A DNA stretch of 44,283 bases, from positions 1 through 44,283 of the forward strand of contig JARGFI010000003.1 in the NCBI GenBank assembly GCA_029210745.1. Direction: 5' to 3'. Below are positions 18,406-27,543 of the stretch, one piece after another (position 1 is the stretch's first letter; the number at the start of each line of letters is the position of its first letter). The stretch is from Desulfuromonadales bacterium (lineage in GTDB: Bacteria; Desulfobacterota; Desulfuromonadia; Desulfuromonadales; JAHYIW01). A program made the position numbers and the translations under genes. Below the pieces are notes generated by a model. It did no database searches, was not told the origin of the DNA, and saw nothing but the letters and a program-made list of their open reading frames with translations.

Positions 18406-19347
18406 ATGGCCGAAGCAGGAAAAACCAGATTTCAAATTAATTTGAGGCATTTTTTACGTGAACGCGATGTCGACCGGAATTTGACCCGGGTTATTTGCGA
18501 GATCGCTGACGCTTCAAAATATATCGTTAATTCAATCCGTACGGGTGATCTCGGCGTGGCCGGGACCTCGAACCTTTATGGTGAGGAACAGTTGGCGCTG
18601 GATGTTCTGTCCGACCGTATTTTGCGCAAGCGGCTGGCGCATTCCGGGGTGGTTGCCAATATTGTGTCTGAGGAACAACCGGAGATTGTGCCGTTGTCTC
18701 CCGATTGCGAAGGGAAGTTCTCGGTGGCCTATGACCCCCTTGACGGCTCTTCGCTGGTTGACGTCAACCTGGCGGTCGGAACAATCGTTTCGATCTATGC
18801 CGGGTGCGATTTGTTGCAGCCGGGATGTAATCAGGCGGCGGCGATGTATATCCTCTACGGTCCGCGCACGACGCTGGTATTGAGTACCGGTGACGGGGTG
18901 CATGAATTCAATATGAATCAATTGATGGAATACACCCTGACACGCGAAAATATTCAGGTCGGTGCGAGCGGCAGTATCTATTCGCCCGGCGGCCAGCGCA
19001 ACAAGTATACGGCGGGGGTGCGGAGCTTTGTCGAGCAACTTGAGGCCCGTGGATCCAAATTGCGCTACAGTGGCGGCTTCGTTCCCGATATCAATCAGGT
19101 ATTGATGAAGGGGAAGGGAATTTTCTTCTATCCTCATTTAAACGACACCCCCGAGGGAAAATTGCGCGTCCTGTTCGAACTGAATCCAATGGCGTTTCTG
19201 ATGGAGCAGGCCGGTGGCGCGGCTTCAAACGGAAAATCGCGGATTCTTGATATGGTTCCGGACAACATCGACATGCGCGCTCCGGTTTTTATCGGCAGCA
19301 AGGATGAAGTGGCTTTGGCGGAGCGGTGTATTGCCGAGCAGGGGTGA
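18406..19347 (+). CDS. fbp: Class I fructose-1,6-bisphosphatase
   Basis: Hydrolyses fructose-1,6-bisphosphate to fructose-6-phosphate in gluconeogenesis; cytosolic. The 313-residue protein shows the metal-binding motif YDPLDGSSLVDVN, the upstream EEQPE, and the substrate-binding stretch KLRYSGGFVPDINQ. Start ATG 18406 is supported by AAGGAG seven bases upstream; further upstream the frame is open but has no ribosome-binding site. A weak promoter-like pair (TTGCCC-N17-TAAACT, 18327-18355) precedes it. hypF follows after 19 bases and may be read from the same transcript, although the functions are unrelated. Confidence 0.95.
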   Translation: MAEAGKTRFQINLRHFLRERDVDRNLTRVICEIADASKYIVNSIRTGDLGVAGTSNLYGEEQLALDVLSDRILRKRLAHSGVVANIVSEEQPEIVPLSPDCEGKFSVAYDPLDGSSLVDVNLAVGTIVSIYAGCDLLQPGCNQAAAMYILYGPRTTLVLSTGDGVHEFNMNQLMEYTLTRENIQVGASGSIYSPGGQRNKYTAGVRSFVEQLEARGSKLRYSGGFVPDINQVLMKGKGIFFYPHLNDTPEGKLRVLFELNPMAFLMEQAGGAASNGKSRILDMVPDNIDMRAPVFIGSKDEVALAERCIAEQG

Positions 19348-19366
19348 CTCTTCCTCCCCCGAAACG

Positions 19367-21637
19367 ATGATTATACGCAAGCAGTTTATTATTTGCGGCA
19401 CTGTACAGGGGGTCGGTTTTCGTCCCTTTGTCTACCGGATTGCGTCTGCACATGCATTGACCGGCTGGGTGTTGAACGACAGTCACGGGGTGACGATCGA
19501 GGTTGAGGGGAGGACCGAGCAGATCGAAGCGTTCGCCGTTGCCCTGGTTGACGAATTGCCCCCCCTGGCGCGCATCGATCGTTGTGATGTGATCGAACAG
19601 GCAGCGACGGGCGAGACCAGGTTTACGATTCGTGCCAGTGAAGATGCCGCTGCGCGTACGGCGGAAATATCCCCGGACACCTTTGTCTGTGCCGATTGTC
19701 TGCACGAACTGTTCAATCCTGCCGACCGCCGTTACTATTATCCCTTCATCAACTGCACCAATTGCGGACCGCGTTTTTCCATTGTCACCGGCGTTCCCTA
19801 CGATCGGGGATTGACGACGATGCGCGATTTTCCGTTGTGCCCGGCGTGTCGCTCTGAATACGAGGATCCCGCTTCACGGCGCTTTCACGCGCAACCGAAT
19901 GCCTGCCCCGTTTGTGGCCCACAATTACGTTTACACAGTGCCGCGGGGGCGGAACTTGCCGAGCCGTTAACCACGACAATCGAGCTGCTCAGGGCGGGAA
20001 AGATCGTCGCGATCAAGGGGCTGGGCGGCTACCATCTGGCGGTTGATGCGGCGAATGATATGGCGGTGGCGGAACTGCGGCGGCGCAAAACGCGTGATCA
20101 AAAACCGCTGGCACTGATGGTTGCCGACCTGTCCGCGGCACACGCCATTGCCCGCCTTGACACGGCTGAAGAGAAGCTTCTTGGCGGGGTTGAACGGCCG
20201 ATCGTCTTGCTGGCGCAACGTGCGGACCATGGTTTGTCGTCGTTGCTGGCGCCGCGTAATAACACCTTTGGTTTGATGCTCCCCTATACCCCGCTGCACC
20301 ATGTGCTGTTCGCCGCCGGGTTTAAAGCTTTGGTGATGACCAGTGCCAATCTCAGCGATGAGCCGATGGCCTACCGTGACGCTGAAGCGCGGGCACGCCT
20401 GGGATCGGTCGCCGATTTTTTTCTGAGTCACAATCGTGACATCCATACGCGTGTCGATGATTCCATCGTCCGCATAATGGCGGGGCGCGCGCTGCTGTTG
20501 CGTCGTTCGCGCGGGTATGTGCCGCGCAGTGTGGTGTTGGCGCAGAGACAACCATCCGTGCTGGCGCTGGGAGCCGAATTGAAAAACACGATTTGCCTGA
20601 CGCGCGGTGACGCGGCGTACCTCAGTCAGCATCTTGGTGATCTGGCCAACGCGGCCGCCTGTGATGGCTTTGAACAGGCGATTGCCGCATTCAAAACCCT
20701 GCTCGCGGTCGAACCGGCCATCGTTGCCCACGATCTCCATCCTGATTACTACAGTACGCGCTTTGCTGAACAACTCGATGGTGTAGAGCGGATTGCGGTG
20801 CAACATCATCATGCTCATCTGGTCAGTTGTATGGCAGAAAACGGGGTCACTGCGCCGACCATGGGCATTGTTTGTGATGGCCTCGGTTACGGCTCCGACG
20901 GTACGCTCTGGGGGGGGGAACTGTTGCTCGGCGATTGCCGCGATTTCCGCCGCCTCGGCTACCTGCGCCCGCTGGCGATGCCTGGCGGCGATGCCGCGAG
21001 CAGAGAACCGCGACGCATGGCGCTGAGTGCGCTGGTTGCTGCCTACGGTGACGACCTCCCCGATTTACCGCTGCTGGGCAGCGCATTTTCCGGCGGAGAA
21101 TTGAAGCTTCTGCTGCAGATGCTGGCACAAGGAATCAACGCTCCGCTCACCTCCAGTTGCGGGCGTTTGTTCGATGCCGTGGCGGGGCTGATTGGTCTGC
21201 GCCAGGTTGTCAGCTACGAGGGGCAGGCAGCACTGGAGCTGGAACAGGCGATCAATGACGCTGAAAACGAAAGCTACAGCTTTGCCATCATCACCACGGA
21301 ATCCGGGATGATTTTTGATTCATTGCCGGTGATCCGCGCCGTGGTCAGCGACGTCCTGGCCAGCACCCCGGCGGGGACGATCAGTGCGCGTTTTCATAAT
21401 GGGCTGGCCGAGCTTTTCGTTGCCGCCTGTGTGCGGGTTCGCGAGGCGCAAGGGGTTAATGGTGTGGCGCTGTCCGGCGGCGTTTTTCAAAACCGCTATC
21501 TGACGGAGCGTGCTGTTGTCTTGCTCGAAGCGGCCGGTTTTGAGGTGTTGACCCATGCGCTGGTGCCACCGAATGACGGCGGGTTGGCGCTCGGACAGGC
21601 GGTGATCGCCGGAGCGGCGCGCGGCGCTTCAGCGTAG
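19367..21637 (+). CDS. hypF: Carbamoyltransferase HypF, [NiFe]-hydrogenase maturation
   Basis: Uses carbamoyl phosphate to make the thiocarbamate on HypE that becomes the cyanide ligands of [NiFe] hydrogenase. At 756 residues it has all four parts in order: acylphosphatase (GTVQGVGFR, 11-19), two C4 zinc fingers (CADC...CTNC and CPAC...CPVC), the YrdC-like domain (200-380), and the Kae1-like domain with HHHAHL and the C-terminal SGGVFQNRYL. Start ATG 19367 avoids a long overlap with fbp. No other hyp or hydrogenase genes are in the window. Its 3' end overlaps the convergent MFS gene by nine bases. Confidence 0.96.
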   Translation: MIIRKQFIICGTVQGVGFRPFVYRIASAHALTGWVLNDSHGVTIEVEGRTEQIEAFAVALVDELPPLARIDRCDVIEQAATGETRFTIRASEDAAARTAEISPDTFVCADCLHELFNPADRRYYYPFINCTNCGPRFSIVTGVPYDRGLTTMRDFPLCPACRSEYEDPASRRFHAQPNACPVCGPQLRLHSAAGAELAEPLTTTIELLRAGKIVAIKGLGGYHLAVDAANDMAVAELRRRKTRDQKPLALMVADLSAAHAIARLDTAEEKLLGGVERPIVLLAQRADHGLSSLLAPRNNTFGLMLPYTPLHHVLFAAGFKALVMTSANLSDEPMAYRDAEARARLGSVADFFLSHNRDIHTRVDDSIVRIMAGRALLLRRSRGYVPRSVVLAQRQPSVLALGAELKNTICLTRGDAAYLSQHLGDLANAAACDGFEQAIAAFKTLLAVEPAIVAHDLHPDYYSTRFAEQLDGVERIAVQHHHAHLVSCMAENGVTAPTMGIVCDGLGYGSDGTLWGGELLLGDCRDFRRLGYLRPLAMPGGDAASREPRRMALSALVAAYGDDLPDLPLLGSAFSGGELKLLLQMLAQGINAPLTSSCGRLFDAVAGLIGLRQVVSYEGQAALELEQAINDAENESYSFAIITTESGMIFDSLPVIRAVVSDVLASTPAGTISARFHNGLAELFVAACVRVREAQGVNGVALSGGVFQNRYLTERAVVLLEAAGFEVLTHALVPPNDGGLALGQAVIAGAARGASA

Positions 21638-22834
21638 TTGCCGACGGAAATCGCGCAACTGGATCAGCAGGAGCGGGGTCAGGCAGCCGCCGATGAGCAG
21701 AAACGCCGTCGCGGTACCGTATCGATCCGCGCCAACACCGACCAGCGGGCCGGTGGCAACAAAGCCGAGGCGGAAAATCAGCGACTTGAGAGACAAGATG
21801 CTGGCCCGGTTATGGCGGCTGCTGTGGCGTTGCAGATGATGACGCAAAAACGGACCTTGCAGACCGCGCATGGCGGTCAACAGATAATAGCCGAGAAAAC
21901 AGAATATTCCGCCGTAAAAGCCGAGGGTAAGATACCCTGCCACGCTTAATCCCCCGCAGAGAAGCGCCAGTTTGCTGTCCCCCAACGAAAAATGAACCCG
22001 TTGACTGAGAAATGAAAAGAGCGCCACGGTGAGGTTTGCTCCGGCCCAGATTGGACCGAACCAGATGAGCGGGGTCCCTGCCTCACGCAGATACGGTTGA
22101 ATCAGCCAGACCGGATAGAAGGAGGCCAGCCCGAAGAGGGTGGTGAGCAACAGGGAAGCGCGCAAAGCCCGGTTGTCATGCAGGGCGTAGCGGATAATTT
22201 CACCTGCCGCGCGCAGATGGTTGGGGTGATGGTGCTCGCTTTTGACCGGCGGTTCCCATAAGGTCAGGGCCACCGCGAACGCCAGCGTCCAGATGCCGAC
22301 TTGAATCAGAAAGGGGAGGGTCGGGGAGAGGGCGTAAACCGCTCCGGCAAAGAGTGCTCCGCAGGCTTCGCCGGTCTGGGCCCAGCTGGCCATGCGTCCG
22401 TCGTGCCGTGCATAGTCCTCTTCCCGCCCGGTCCAGCGCAATGACTCAAAGAGCAGCGCCGTATCGGAACCACTGATAAAGGCGAACGCCGCGCCGAGCA
22501 GAATCTCCGCGACCATCACCAGGGCAAAGGTATCGGCGACAGTGTAGACCGCCCAGCCGCAGATCCCAATGCCGGACGCGATCAGCAGGGCACGGCGGTA
22601 ACCGATGCGATCACTGATGTAGCCGGAGGGGTATTCGAAGAGCAGGGTGGCGAGGGAAAAGATCCCTTGCAGAACCATGATGTCGGTCAGGCTGAGCCCC
22701 ACCCGATCCTGCCAGTAGAGGGTGATAATCGCCATTGGCAGCAGGAACATCTTGAGGAAGGAAAAGCCGTAGAGCTTTCTGATGTTGCCGTCGGCCAAAA
22801 GGTGATCCGGAGAGGGTGTTGGTGTCGCCTTCAC
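21629..22834 (-). CDS. MFS transporter
   Basis: Twelve-helix major facilitator permease in the inner membrane, about 400 residues, with the loop 2-3 motif GYISDRIGYRRALL typical of MFS drug/sugar exporters. I place the start at GTG 22834, which overlaps the ferredoxin stop as GTGA; a TTG at 22864 would overlap the ferredoxin further and also lacks a good ribosome-binding site. The substrate is not predictable. The tight link to a ferredoxin gene may only reflect a shared promoter. Confidence 0.85.
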   Translation of the reverse strand: MKATPTPSPDHLLADGNIRKLYGFSFLKMFLLPMAIITLYWQDRVGLSLTDIMVLQGIFSLATLLFEYPSGYISDRIGYRRALLIASGIGICGWAVYTVADTFALVMVAEILLGAAFAFISGSDTALLFESLRWTGREEDYARHDGRMASWAQTGEACGALFAGAVYALSPTLPFLIQVGIWTLAFAVALTLWEPPVKSEHHHPNHLRAAGEIIRYALHDNRALRASLLLTTLFGLASFYPVWLIQPYLREAGTPLIWFGPIWAGANLTVALFSFLSQRVHFSLGDSKLALLCGGLSVAGYLTLGFYGGIFCFLGYYLLTAMRGLQGPFLRHHLQRHSSRHNRASILSLKSLIFRLGFVATGPLVGVGADRYGTATAFLLIGGCLTPLLLIQLRDFRRQLR

Positions 22835-23025
22835 TCCTGCCAGTAGATACAGGCCGCCGGACAACTGTCCATGGCCTGCTCAATTTTTTCAGCTGACGCT
22901 CCCTGGGGATTATGAACCGTCGATTTTTCGATAGCATGATTCATCGAAAAGACCTCGGGGCAGATCTGCGTGCAGACCTCACAGCCGATGCAATCATCTT
23001 GTTCAACAACGGGAATCCGTGCCAT
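22831..23025 (-). CDS. Small [4Fe-4S] ferredoxin
   Basis: 64-residue cytosolic electron carrier that closely resembles Desulfovibrio-type ferredoxin. The cluster cysteines are C12, C15, C18 and C55 (CIGCEVC ... SCPAAC); extra cysteines at 22 and 59 may form a disulfide or take part in a second cluster. A signature EKSTVHNPQGAS lies between the halves. Start ATG 23025 is preceded by GAAGGAG. A strong promoter with flanking direct repeats lies upstream. The MFS gene follows with overlapping stop and start. Confidence 0.93.
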   Translation of the reverse strand: MARIPVVEQDDCIGCEVCTQICPEVFSMNHAIEKSTVHNPQGASAEKIEQAMDSCPAACIYWQE

Positions 23026-23049
23026 GGAGTACTCCTTCTCTAATTTTGT

Positions 23050-23096
23050 TGCACTATCCGGTGAATTGACTTCTTTGTCAATGCACAATCCGGTGA
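23050..23096 (-). promoter_or_regulatory. Ferredoxin promoter flanked by two operator-like direct repeats
   Basis: Minus-strand promoter TTGACA (23081-23076), 17-bp spacer, GATAGT (23058-23053). A 15-bp direct repeat TGCACWATCCGGTGA occurs at 23050-23064 (over the -10 box) and at 23082-23096 (just upstream of -35), with starts 32 bp apart, i.e. three helical turns. This suggests binding of a regulator dimer to same-face sites. Confidence 0.65.
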
Positions 23097-23131
23097 TCAT
23101 GTGCAGAATTTCCCTTGTCTGTCTGCGCTGA

Positions 23132-23159
23132 TTGACATATAGTGTTTACCGTTTAATAT
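23132..23159 (+). promoter_or_regulatory. Promoter of the actin-like gene
   Basis: TTGACA (23132-23137), 16-bp spacer, TAATAT (23154-23159), ending about 50 bp before GTG 23208. It is divergent from the ferredoxin promoter. Confidence 0.55.
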
Positions 23160-23207
23160 TCTGATTTTACAGCTATTTTTCTGTTTGTGCTGGATACGGG
23201 AGGTACT

Positions 23208-24248
23208 GTGGATATTCTCGGGATCGATATTGGTTTTGGTTTTACCAAGGCAACCAATGGCCGTGATACGCTGATTTACAAGTCGGTTTTCGGCGAGGCG
23301 AAAGAACTGCAATTTCAGGAACAGATCCTTGCCGGCAGCGCCGCGCAGGAACATCTCCAGATCGAAGTTGACGGGGCGTCTTTTTTTGTCGGTGAGCTGG
23401 CGGAGCGCCAGAGTGATGTGCGCTTCTTTACCCTTGACCAGGACCAGTTCGTGACCCAGTTTGCCAAAACCTTGGCCTTGGCGGCGGCTGCCCGCCTGGC
23501 CGGGAGCCACATCCCGGTGAATCTGGTCACCGGCTTGCCGATTGGCCATTACCGGCGGCACAAAAACGATCTCGCCAAAATCTTGCAGGGTAATCACGCC
23601 ATCGCCTTGATCGATGAAAATGGACAGCGGCAGGAAAAGACGATCAATATCAACAAGGTGCGCGTTATTCCCCAGCCGTTCGGTTCGCTGTTTAATCTGA
23701 TGCTCAACGATCTTGGTGAGTTGGGTGACAAACGGCTGGTGCATGAAAAAATTGGCGTGATCGATGTCGGGTTTCGTACTTCGGACTACACCGTTTCGGA
23801 CAAAATGCGTTATTCCGAGCGGGGTAGCCGGACGACCGACTCCGGGATTTCCCGTGCCTTTAATGTGATTGCCGGGAAGATTCGCGAAAAAAGTGGGGTC
23901 AACGTCGAACTTTACCGCCTTTACAACGCAGTCGAAACCGGTTCGATCAAGATTCGCGGGCAGGAGTACGAACTGACCAATCTGGTCGATCAGGTCTTCA
24001 AACAACTGGCCAATACCGTGGCCAGCGAGGTTGATCGATTGTGGGCAGATGATTGGGACATCGACGCGATTGTGATTACCGGTGGTGGTGGAGCGGTGCT
24101 GGCCAAATATCTCCAGCCGTTGATTCACGGACAGCTCCTCCAGTCTGACGTCATGCTTGAGGATTCACGACTGAACAATGTGGCGGGTTACTGGAAATTC
24201 GGCAAACATCTTTGGGAGCGTGGTCTTGGTGCCGTTGTTGCCTCTTGA
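23208..24248 (+). CDS. ParM/StbA-like actin family ATPase
   Basis: 346-residue actin/Hsp70-fold ATPase: phosphate-1 motif DIGFGFTK (near 7-14), phosphate-2 GVIDVGFRTSDY (near 180), and adenosine motif VITGGGGAVLA (near 287). ParM-type proteins form filaments that push plasmids apart with a ParR adaptor and parC site. Here no parR-like gene is adjacent: rnr follows. It therefore looks like a chromosomal orphan whose job may be cytoskeletal or regulatory. The start is GTG 23208, with GGAGG four bases upstream; the open frame before it is ignored. An upstream promoter is present at 23132-23159. Confidence 0.82.
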   Translation: MDILGIDIGFGFTKATNGRDTLIYKSVFGEAKELQFQEQILAGSAAQEHLQIEVDGASFFVGELAERQSDVRFFTLDQDQFVTQFAKTLALAAAARLAGSHIPVNLVTGLPIGHYRRHKNDLAKILQGNHAIALIDENGQRQEKTININKVRVIPQPFGSLFNLMLNDLGELGDKRLVHEKIGVIDVGFRTSDYTVSDKMRYSERGSRTTDSGISRAFNVIAGKIREKSGVNVELYRLYNAVETGSIKIRGQEYELTNLVDQVFKQLANTVASEVDRLWADDWDIDAIVITGGGGAVLAKYLQPLIHGQLLQSDVMLEDSRLNNVAGYWKFGKHLWERGLGAVVAS

Positions 24249-24299
24249 ATCCTTGCCCGGAGATAGCTGCACAATGCAGGGGTGTCGGGGACTGATGCG

Positions 24300-26405
24300 A
24301 TGAAGAAAATTACTTCAGATGATATCATGCGTCTTTTTCCTGTCAGTGCCCGACGCTCTCATTCCTTAAAAGACATTCAGCGGATGTTGCGGATTTCAAG
24401 CCGGGAACGGAGTTTTCTTCGTACTGCACTCGACCAGTTGGTCGCCTCCGGGCAACTGGTTCTGCTCGGGAACCGGCGTTACGCGGTGCCCCGTCGTGGT
24501 AAGTGCATTGCGGGGGAGCTGAGCGTGCATCCCGATGGCTTTGGTTTTGTCGCCTCGCCGGGGCGGGACGATATCTACGTCAGTGGCCGCGACCTGCATG
24601 GGGCTATCGATGGTGACCAGGTGAGCGTGGTACTCGGCGGACCGGGCAGATCCGGGCGGTTACGCGGTCGGGTTGACGCGGTCCTCTCCAGAAAGCGTTC
24701 GCAGATTGTGGGCCGCTATTGTGAACAATCGGGGACATATTACGTCATCCCGGATGATCCGCGCATGTCTCAGCCGGTGATGATTGCACCGGACGAGCGC
24801 AAAGTGGCCCATGACGGTCTGGCGGTTGTTGCAGAAATCCTTCCTCCCCTTGCCGGGACCGTTGCTCTGCGCGGAAAGATCATTGAGGTGCTGGGTGATC
24901 CGTCAGATCCCGCCATCGAAATGCTCCGCATCGCCCGCCGTTTTGAGCTGCCGACCGAGTTTCCGGCTGAGGTCATGATGGCCGCCGAACAGATTGCCTC
25001 TGTGGTGAAGGAAGAAGAGCTGGCGGGGCGGCGGGATCTCAGGCATCTTCCTTTGGTGACGATTGACGGAGAATCCGCCAAAGACTTCGATGATGCGGTA
25101 CTGGCGACCCGTGAAGCTGACGGCAGCTGGCGATTATTGGTTGCCATTGCCGATGTCGCTCATTATGTTGACGAGGGGGGAGTGATCGACCTTGAAGCTC
25201 GCCGCCGAGGAACCAGTGCTTATTTTCCCGCGGCCTGCCTGCCGATGTTGCCGGAGGCACTGAGCAACGGCATCTGCTCACTGCAACCGGGGGTTGACCG
25301 TCTGGCGCTGGTCGCCGAAATTTTGCTGTCAGCGAGCGGTGAAACCCTTGCCGCACGTTTTGATGAAGCTGTGATTCGCAGCCATGCGCGCCTGACTTAT
25401 ACCGACGTTTTTGCCTGTTTGTCCGCCGCCGTTGTGCGTGAGGCGGTGGCTCAATTGCGTCCGCAACTCACGCTGATGGCGGAGCTGGCAGGCCGACTGG
25501 AAAGATTGCGGCGGCGCCGTGGCAGCATCGATTTTGATCTGCCCGAAGCTGAAATTATTCTCGATCTGCGCGGTCGTCCCGAACAGATTATACGCAGTGA
25601 GCGGACGATTGCCCATGGCTTGATCGAAGAATTTATGCTGGTTGCCAATGAGGCGGCGGCAAAATTTCTGGTGGATCACCAGTTTGCGGTGCTTTATCGG
25701 GTGCATGAACCGCCCACCATTGCCGCCCTTGACCAGTTTCGGGAGTTTTCTGCCTACCTTAATTACGGACTCGCTGTCGCCGCCGGTGACGTTACCCCGC
25801 TCGCATTGCAGCAGCTGCTGGCCTCGGCAGAAGGTCAGCCTGAAGCACATATTTTGCATCGGGCGCTGTTGCGAGCCATGCGCCAGGCCCGCTACTCACC
25901 AGAACCTCTGGGCCATTTCGGGCTGGCATTATCACATTACTGCCATTTTACCTCTCCGATCAGACGCTATCCTGACCTCTTTATCCATCGTCAGTTGCGC
26001 GCCGCACTGCGCGGCGCAACGTGTCGCTATACAGCAGGGAAAGAGCTGGCACGGCTGGGGGGAGAAACTTCACTGTGTGAGCGACGGGCCATGGAGGCAG
26101 AGCGCGACATGCTGCGGTTGAAGAAATGTCAATTTTTGGCTGAACACACCGGGAATCAGTTTGCGGGGGTGATTTCCAGCGTCCAGCCCTTCGGTTTTTT
26201 TGTCGAGCTTGACACGTTTCTGATCGACGGTCTGGTAAAAATTGCTGATCTGGATGACGATTATTACCTCTACGAGGCGGAGCGTCAACGCCTCGTCGGC
26301 ACCCGCCGTCGGCGCATCTTTGCCCTGGGGGATCCCTGCCGGGTAATGGTTACGCAGGTTGATAGTGATCGCCGCCAGATCGATTTTTCACTGGTGGTCG
26401 ATTGA
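24300..26405 (+). CDS. rnr: Ribonuclease R
   Basis: 3'-to-5' exoribonuclease that digests structured RNA; cytosolic. The 701-residue protein has an N-terminal helix-turn-helix-like segment, cold-shock domains (about 70-230), the RNB domain with catalytic acids in TIDGESAKDFDDAV (around residue 260), HFTSPIRRYPDL further on, and a C-terminal S1 domain (VISSVQPFGFFVELD). ATG 24300 is preferred over GTG 24282; both sit behind G-rich sequence. It follows the actin-like gene after about 50 bases. Confidence 0.95.
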   Translation: MKKITSDDIMRLFPVSARRSHSLKDIQRMLRISSRERSFLRTALDQLVASGQLVLLGNRRYAVPRRGKCIAGELSVHPDGFGFVASPGRDDIYVSGRDLHGAIDGDQVSVVLGGPGRSGRLRGRVDAVLSRKRSQIVGRYCEQSGTYYVIPDDPRMSQPVMIAPDERKVAHDGLAVVAEILPPLAGTVALRGKIIEVLGDPSDPAIEMLRIARRFELPTEFPAEVMMAAEQIASVVKEEELAGRRDLRHLPLVTIDGESAKDFDDAVLATREADGSWRLLVAIADVAHYVDEGGVIDLEARRRGTSAYFPAACLPMLPEALSNGICSLQPGVDRLALVAEILLSASGETLAARFDEAVIRSHARLTYTDVFACLSAAVVREAVAQLRPQLTLMAELAGRLERLRRRRGSIDFDLPEAEIILDLRGRPEQIIRSERTIAHGLIEEFMLVANEAAAKFLVDHQFAVLYRVHEPPTIAALDQFREFSAYLNYGLAVAAGDVTPLALQQLLASAEGQPEAHILHRALLRAMRQARYSPEPLGHFGLALSHYCHFTSPIRRYPDLFIHRQLRAALRGATCRYTAGKELARLGGETSLCERRAMEAERDMLRLKKCQFLAEHTGNQFAGVISSVQPFGFFVELDTFLIDGLVKIADLDDDYYLYEAERQRLVGTRRRRIFALGDPCRVMVTQVDSDRRQIDFSLVVD

Positions 26406-26463
26406 AGAGGGTTGTTGTCAACGCCGCCTGGACGTTCTTTTGTCACCACGCTACCATGGTGAG

Positions 26464-27432
26464 ATGATGCGGATAATTCGAACTTTGGAGAATTTGACCG
26501 GTGCGTTACGCAATCCGGTCATGACGATCGGTAATTTCGACGGCGTTCACCTTGGCCATCGCGAACTCTTTCGACGGGTCGTGACCCGCGCTGCCGAATA
26601 CGACGGTGATGCCGTGGTGCTGACCTTTGATCCGCATCCGCTTAAAATCATCGCCCCGCAACGTGCGCCACGTTTGATCAATACCCGCGACGAGAAAGAA
26701 CGCCTGATCGCCGCGTCGCAGGTTGATGTCTTGCTCGATCTTCCTTTTAACGCCGCATTAAGTGCGTTGACAGCTGAGGAATTCATTTCCCGGGTACTGG
26801 TTGAACAGGTCGGTGTGCGACACATCATCGTCGGTTTTGATTACGCCTTCGGGGCTGGACGCCGCGGCGACATTGAACTGTTATCGCGGCTTGGTGAACA
26901 GTATCGCTTTGGTGTTGAAGTGGTCAAACCGGTCGGGACTGACGATGAAGTTTACAGTTCGACCCGCATCCGGCGGATGGTCGGTGCCGGGCAGGTGGCG
27001 GAGGTTGTTGCCTACCTTGGCCGTCATTATAGTCTGAAGGGAACGGTCGTCGCCGGTGTCGGGCGCGGCAAACAACTCGGTTTTCCGACGGCGAACCTGG
27101 CCACGGAGAAAGAGTTGATCCCGGCCGACGGCGTTTATGCGGTCAAGGTCTGTCTCGACGGGGTGATTCACGATGGCGTCGTCAATATCGGCAGGACGCC
27201 GACTTTTGCCGCCGGTCGTTACACCATTGAGGCGCATCTCTTTGGTCTGGATGCCGATCTCTACGGTAAATCGCTGCGTGTTTATTTTATCGAACGGCTG
27301 CGGGATGAAAAGCGTTTTGCCGATCCGCTGGCCTTGACCCAGGCAATTGCCACCGATGTCGAGCGGGCAAAAGAGCTGTTGCAGGGTGCGCGAATTATTG
27401 AATATCATGAATATCTGGGTTTTGGTCGGTAG
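26464..27432 (+). CDS. ribF: Bifunctional riboflavin kinase / FAD synthetase
   Basis: Makes FMN and then FAD. Residues 15-190 form the adenylyltransferase (GNFDGVHLGH, TFDPHP, YSSTRIR) and residues 195-310 the kinase (GVGRGKQLGFPTANLA, VNIGRTPTF, LRDEKRF). The 322-residue length is standard. Two consecutive ATG codons at 26464 and 26467 follow a weak GGTGAG. It lies between rnr and the pil operon promoter. Confidence 0.95.
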   Translation: MMRIIRTLENLTGALRNPVMTIGNFDGVHLGHRELFRRVVTRAAEYDGDAVVLTFDPHPLKIIAPQRAPRLINTRDEKERLIAASQVDVLLDLPFNAALSALTAEEFISRVLVEQVGVRHIIVGFDYAFGAGRRGDIELLSRLGEQYRFGVEVVKPVGTDDEVYSSTRIRRMVGAGQVAEVVAYLGRHYSLKGTVVAGVGRGKQLGFPTANLATEKELIPADGVYAVKVCLDGVIHDGVVNIGRTPTFAAGRYTIEAHLFGLDADLYGKSLRVYFIERLRDEKRFADPLALTQAIATDVERAKELLQGARIIEYHEYLGFGR

Positions 27433-27461
27433 CAGCGTTCCCCCGGCCCCCTGTCTATTCC

Positions 27462-27490
27462 TTGACAGGTTCGATGCGATTTTATACTAT
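27462..27490 (+). promoter_or_regulatory. Sigma70 promoter of the pilBTCSR operon
   Basis: Perfect -35 TTGACA (27462-27467) with -10 TACTAT (27485-27490) at a 17-bp spacer, or TATACT (27483-27488) at 15 bp. It lies about 55 bp before pilB in the gap after ribF. Confidence 0.7.
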
Positions 27491-27543
27491 GAGCGCCGGA
27501 CTGATGATATCGAATGTTCTAGAATTTCAGGAGATGTGACGGT

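Noticed and set aside
23097-24128. 343-codon open frame antisense to the actin-like gene
   Set aside because: The sense strand has the actin phosphate motifs and a clear start, so this is a shadow frame.
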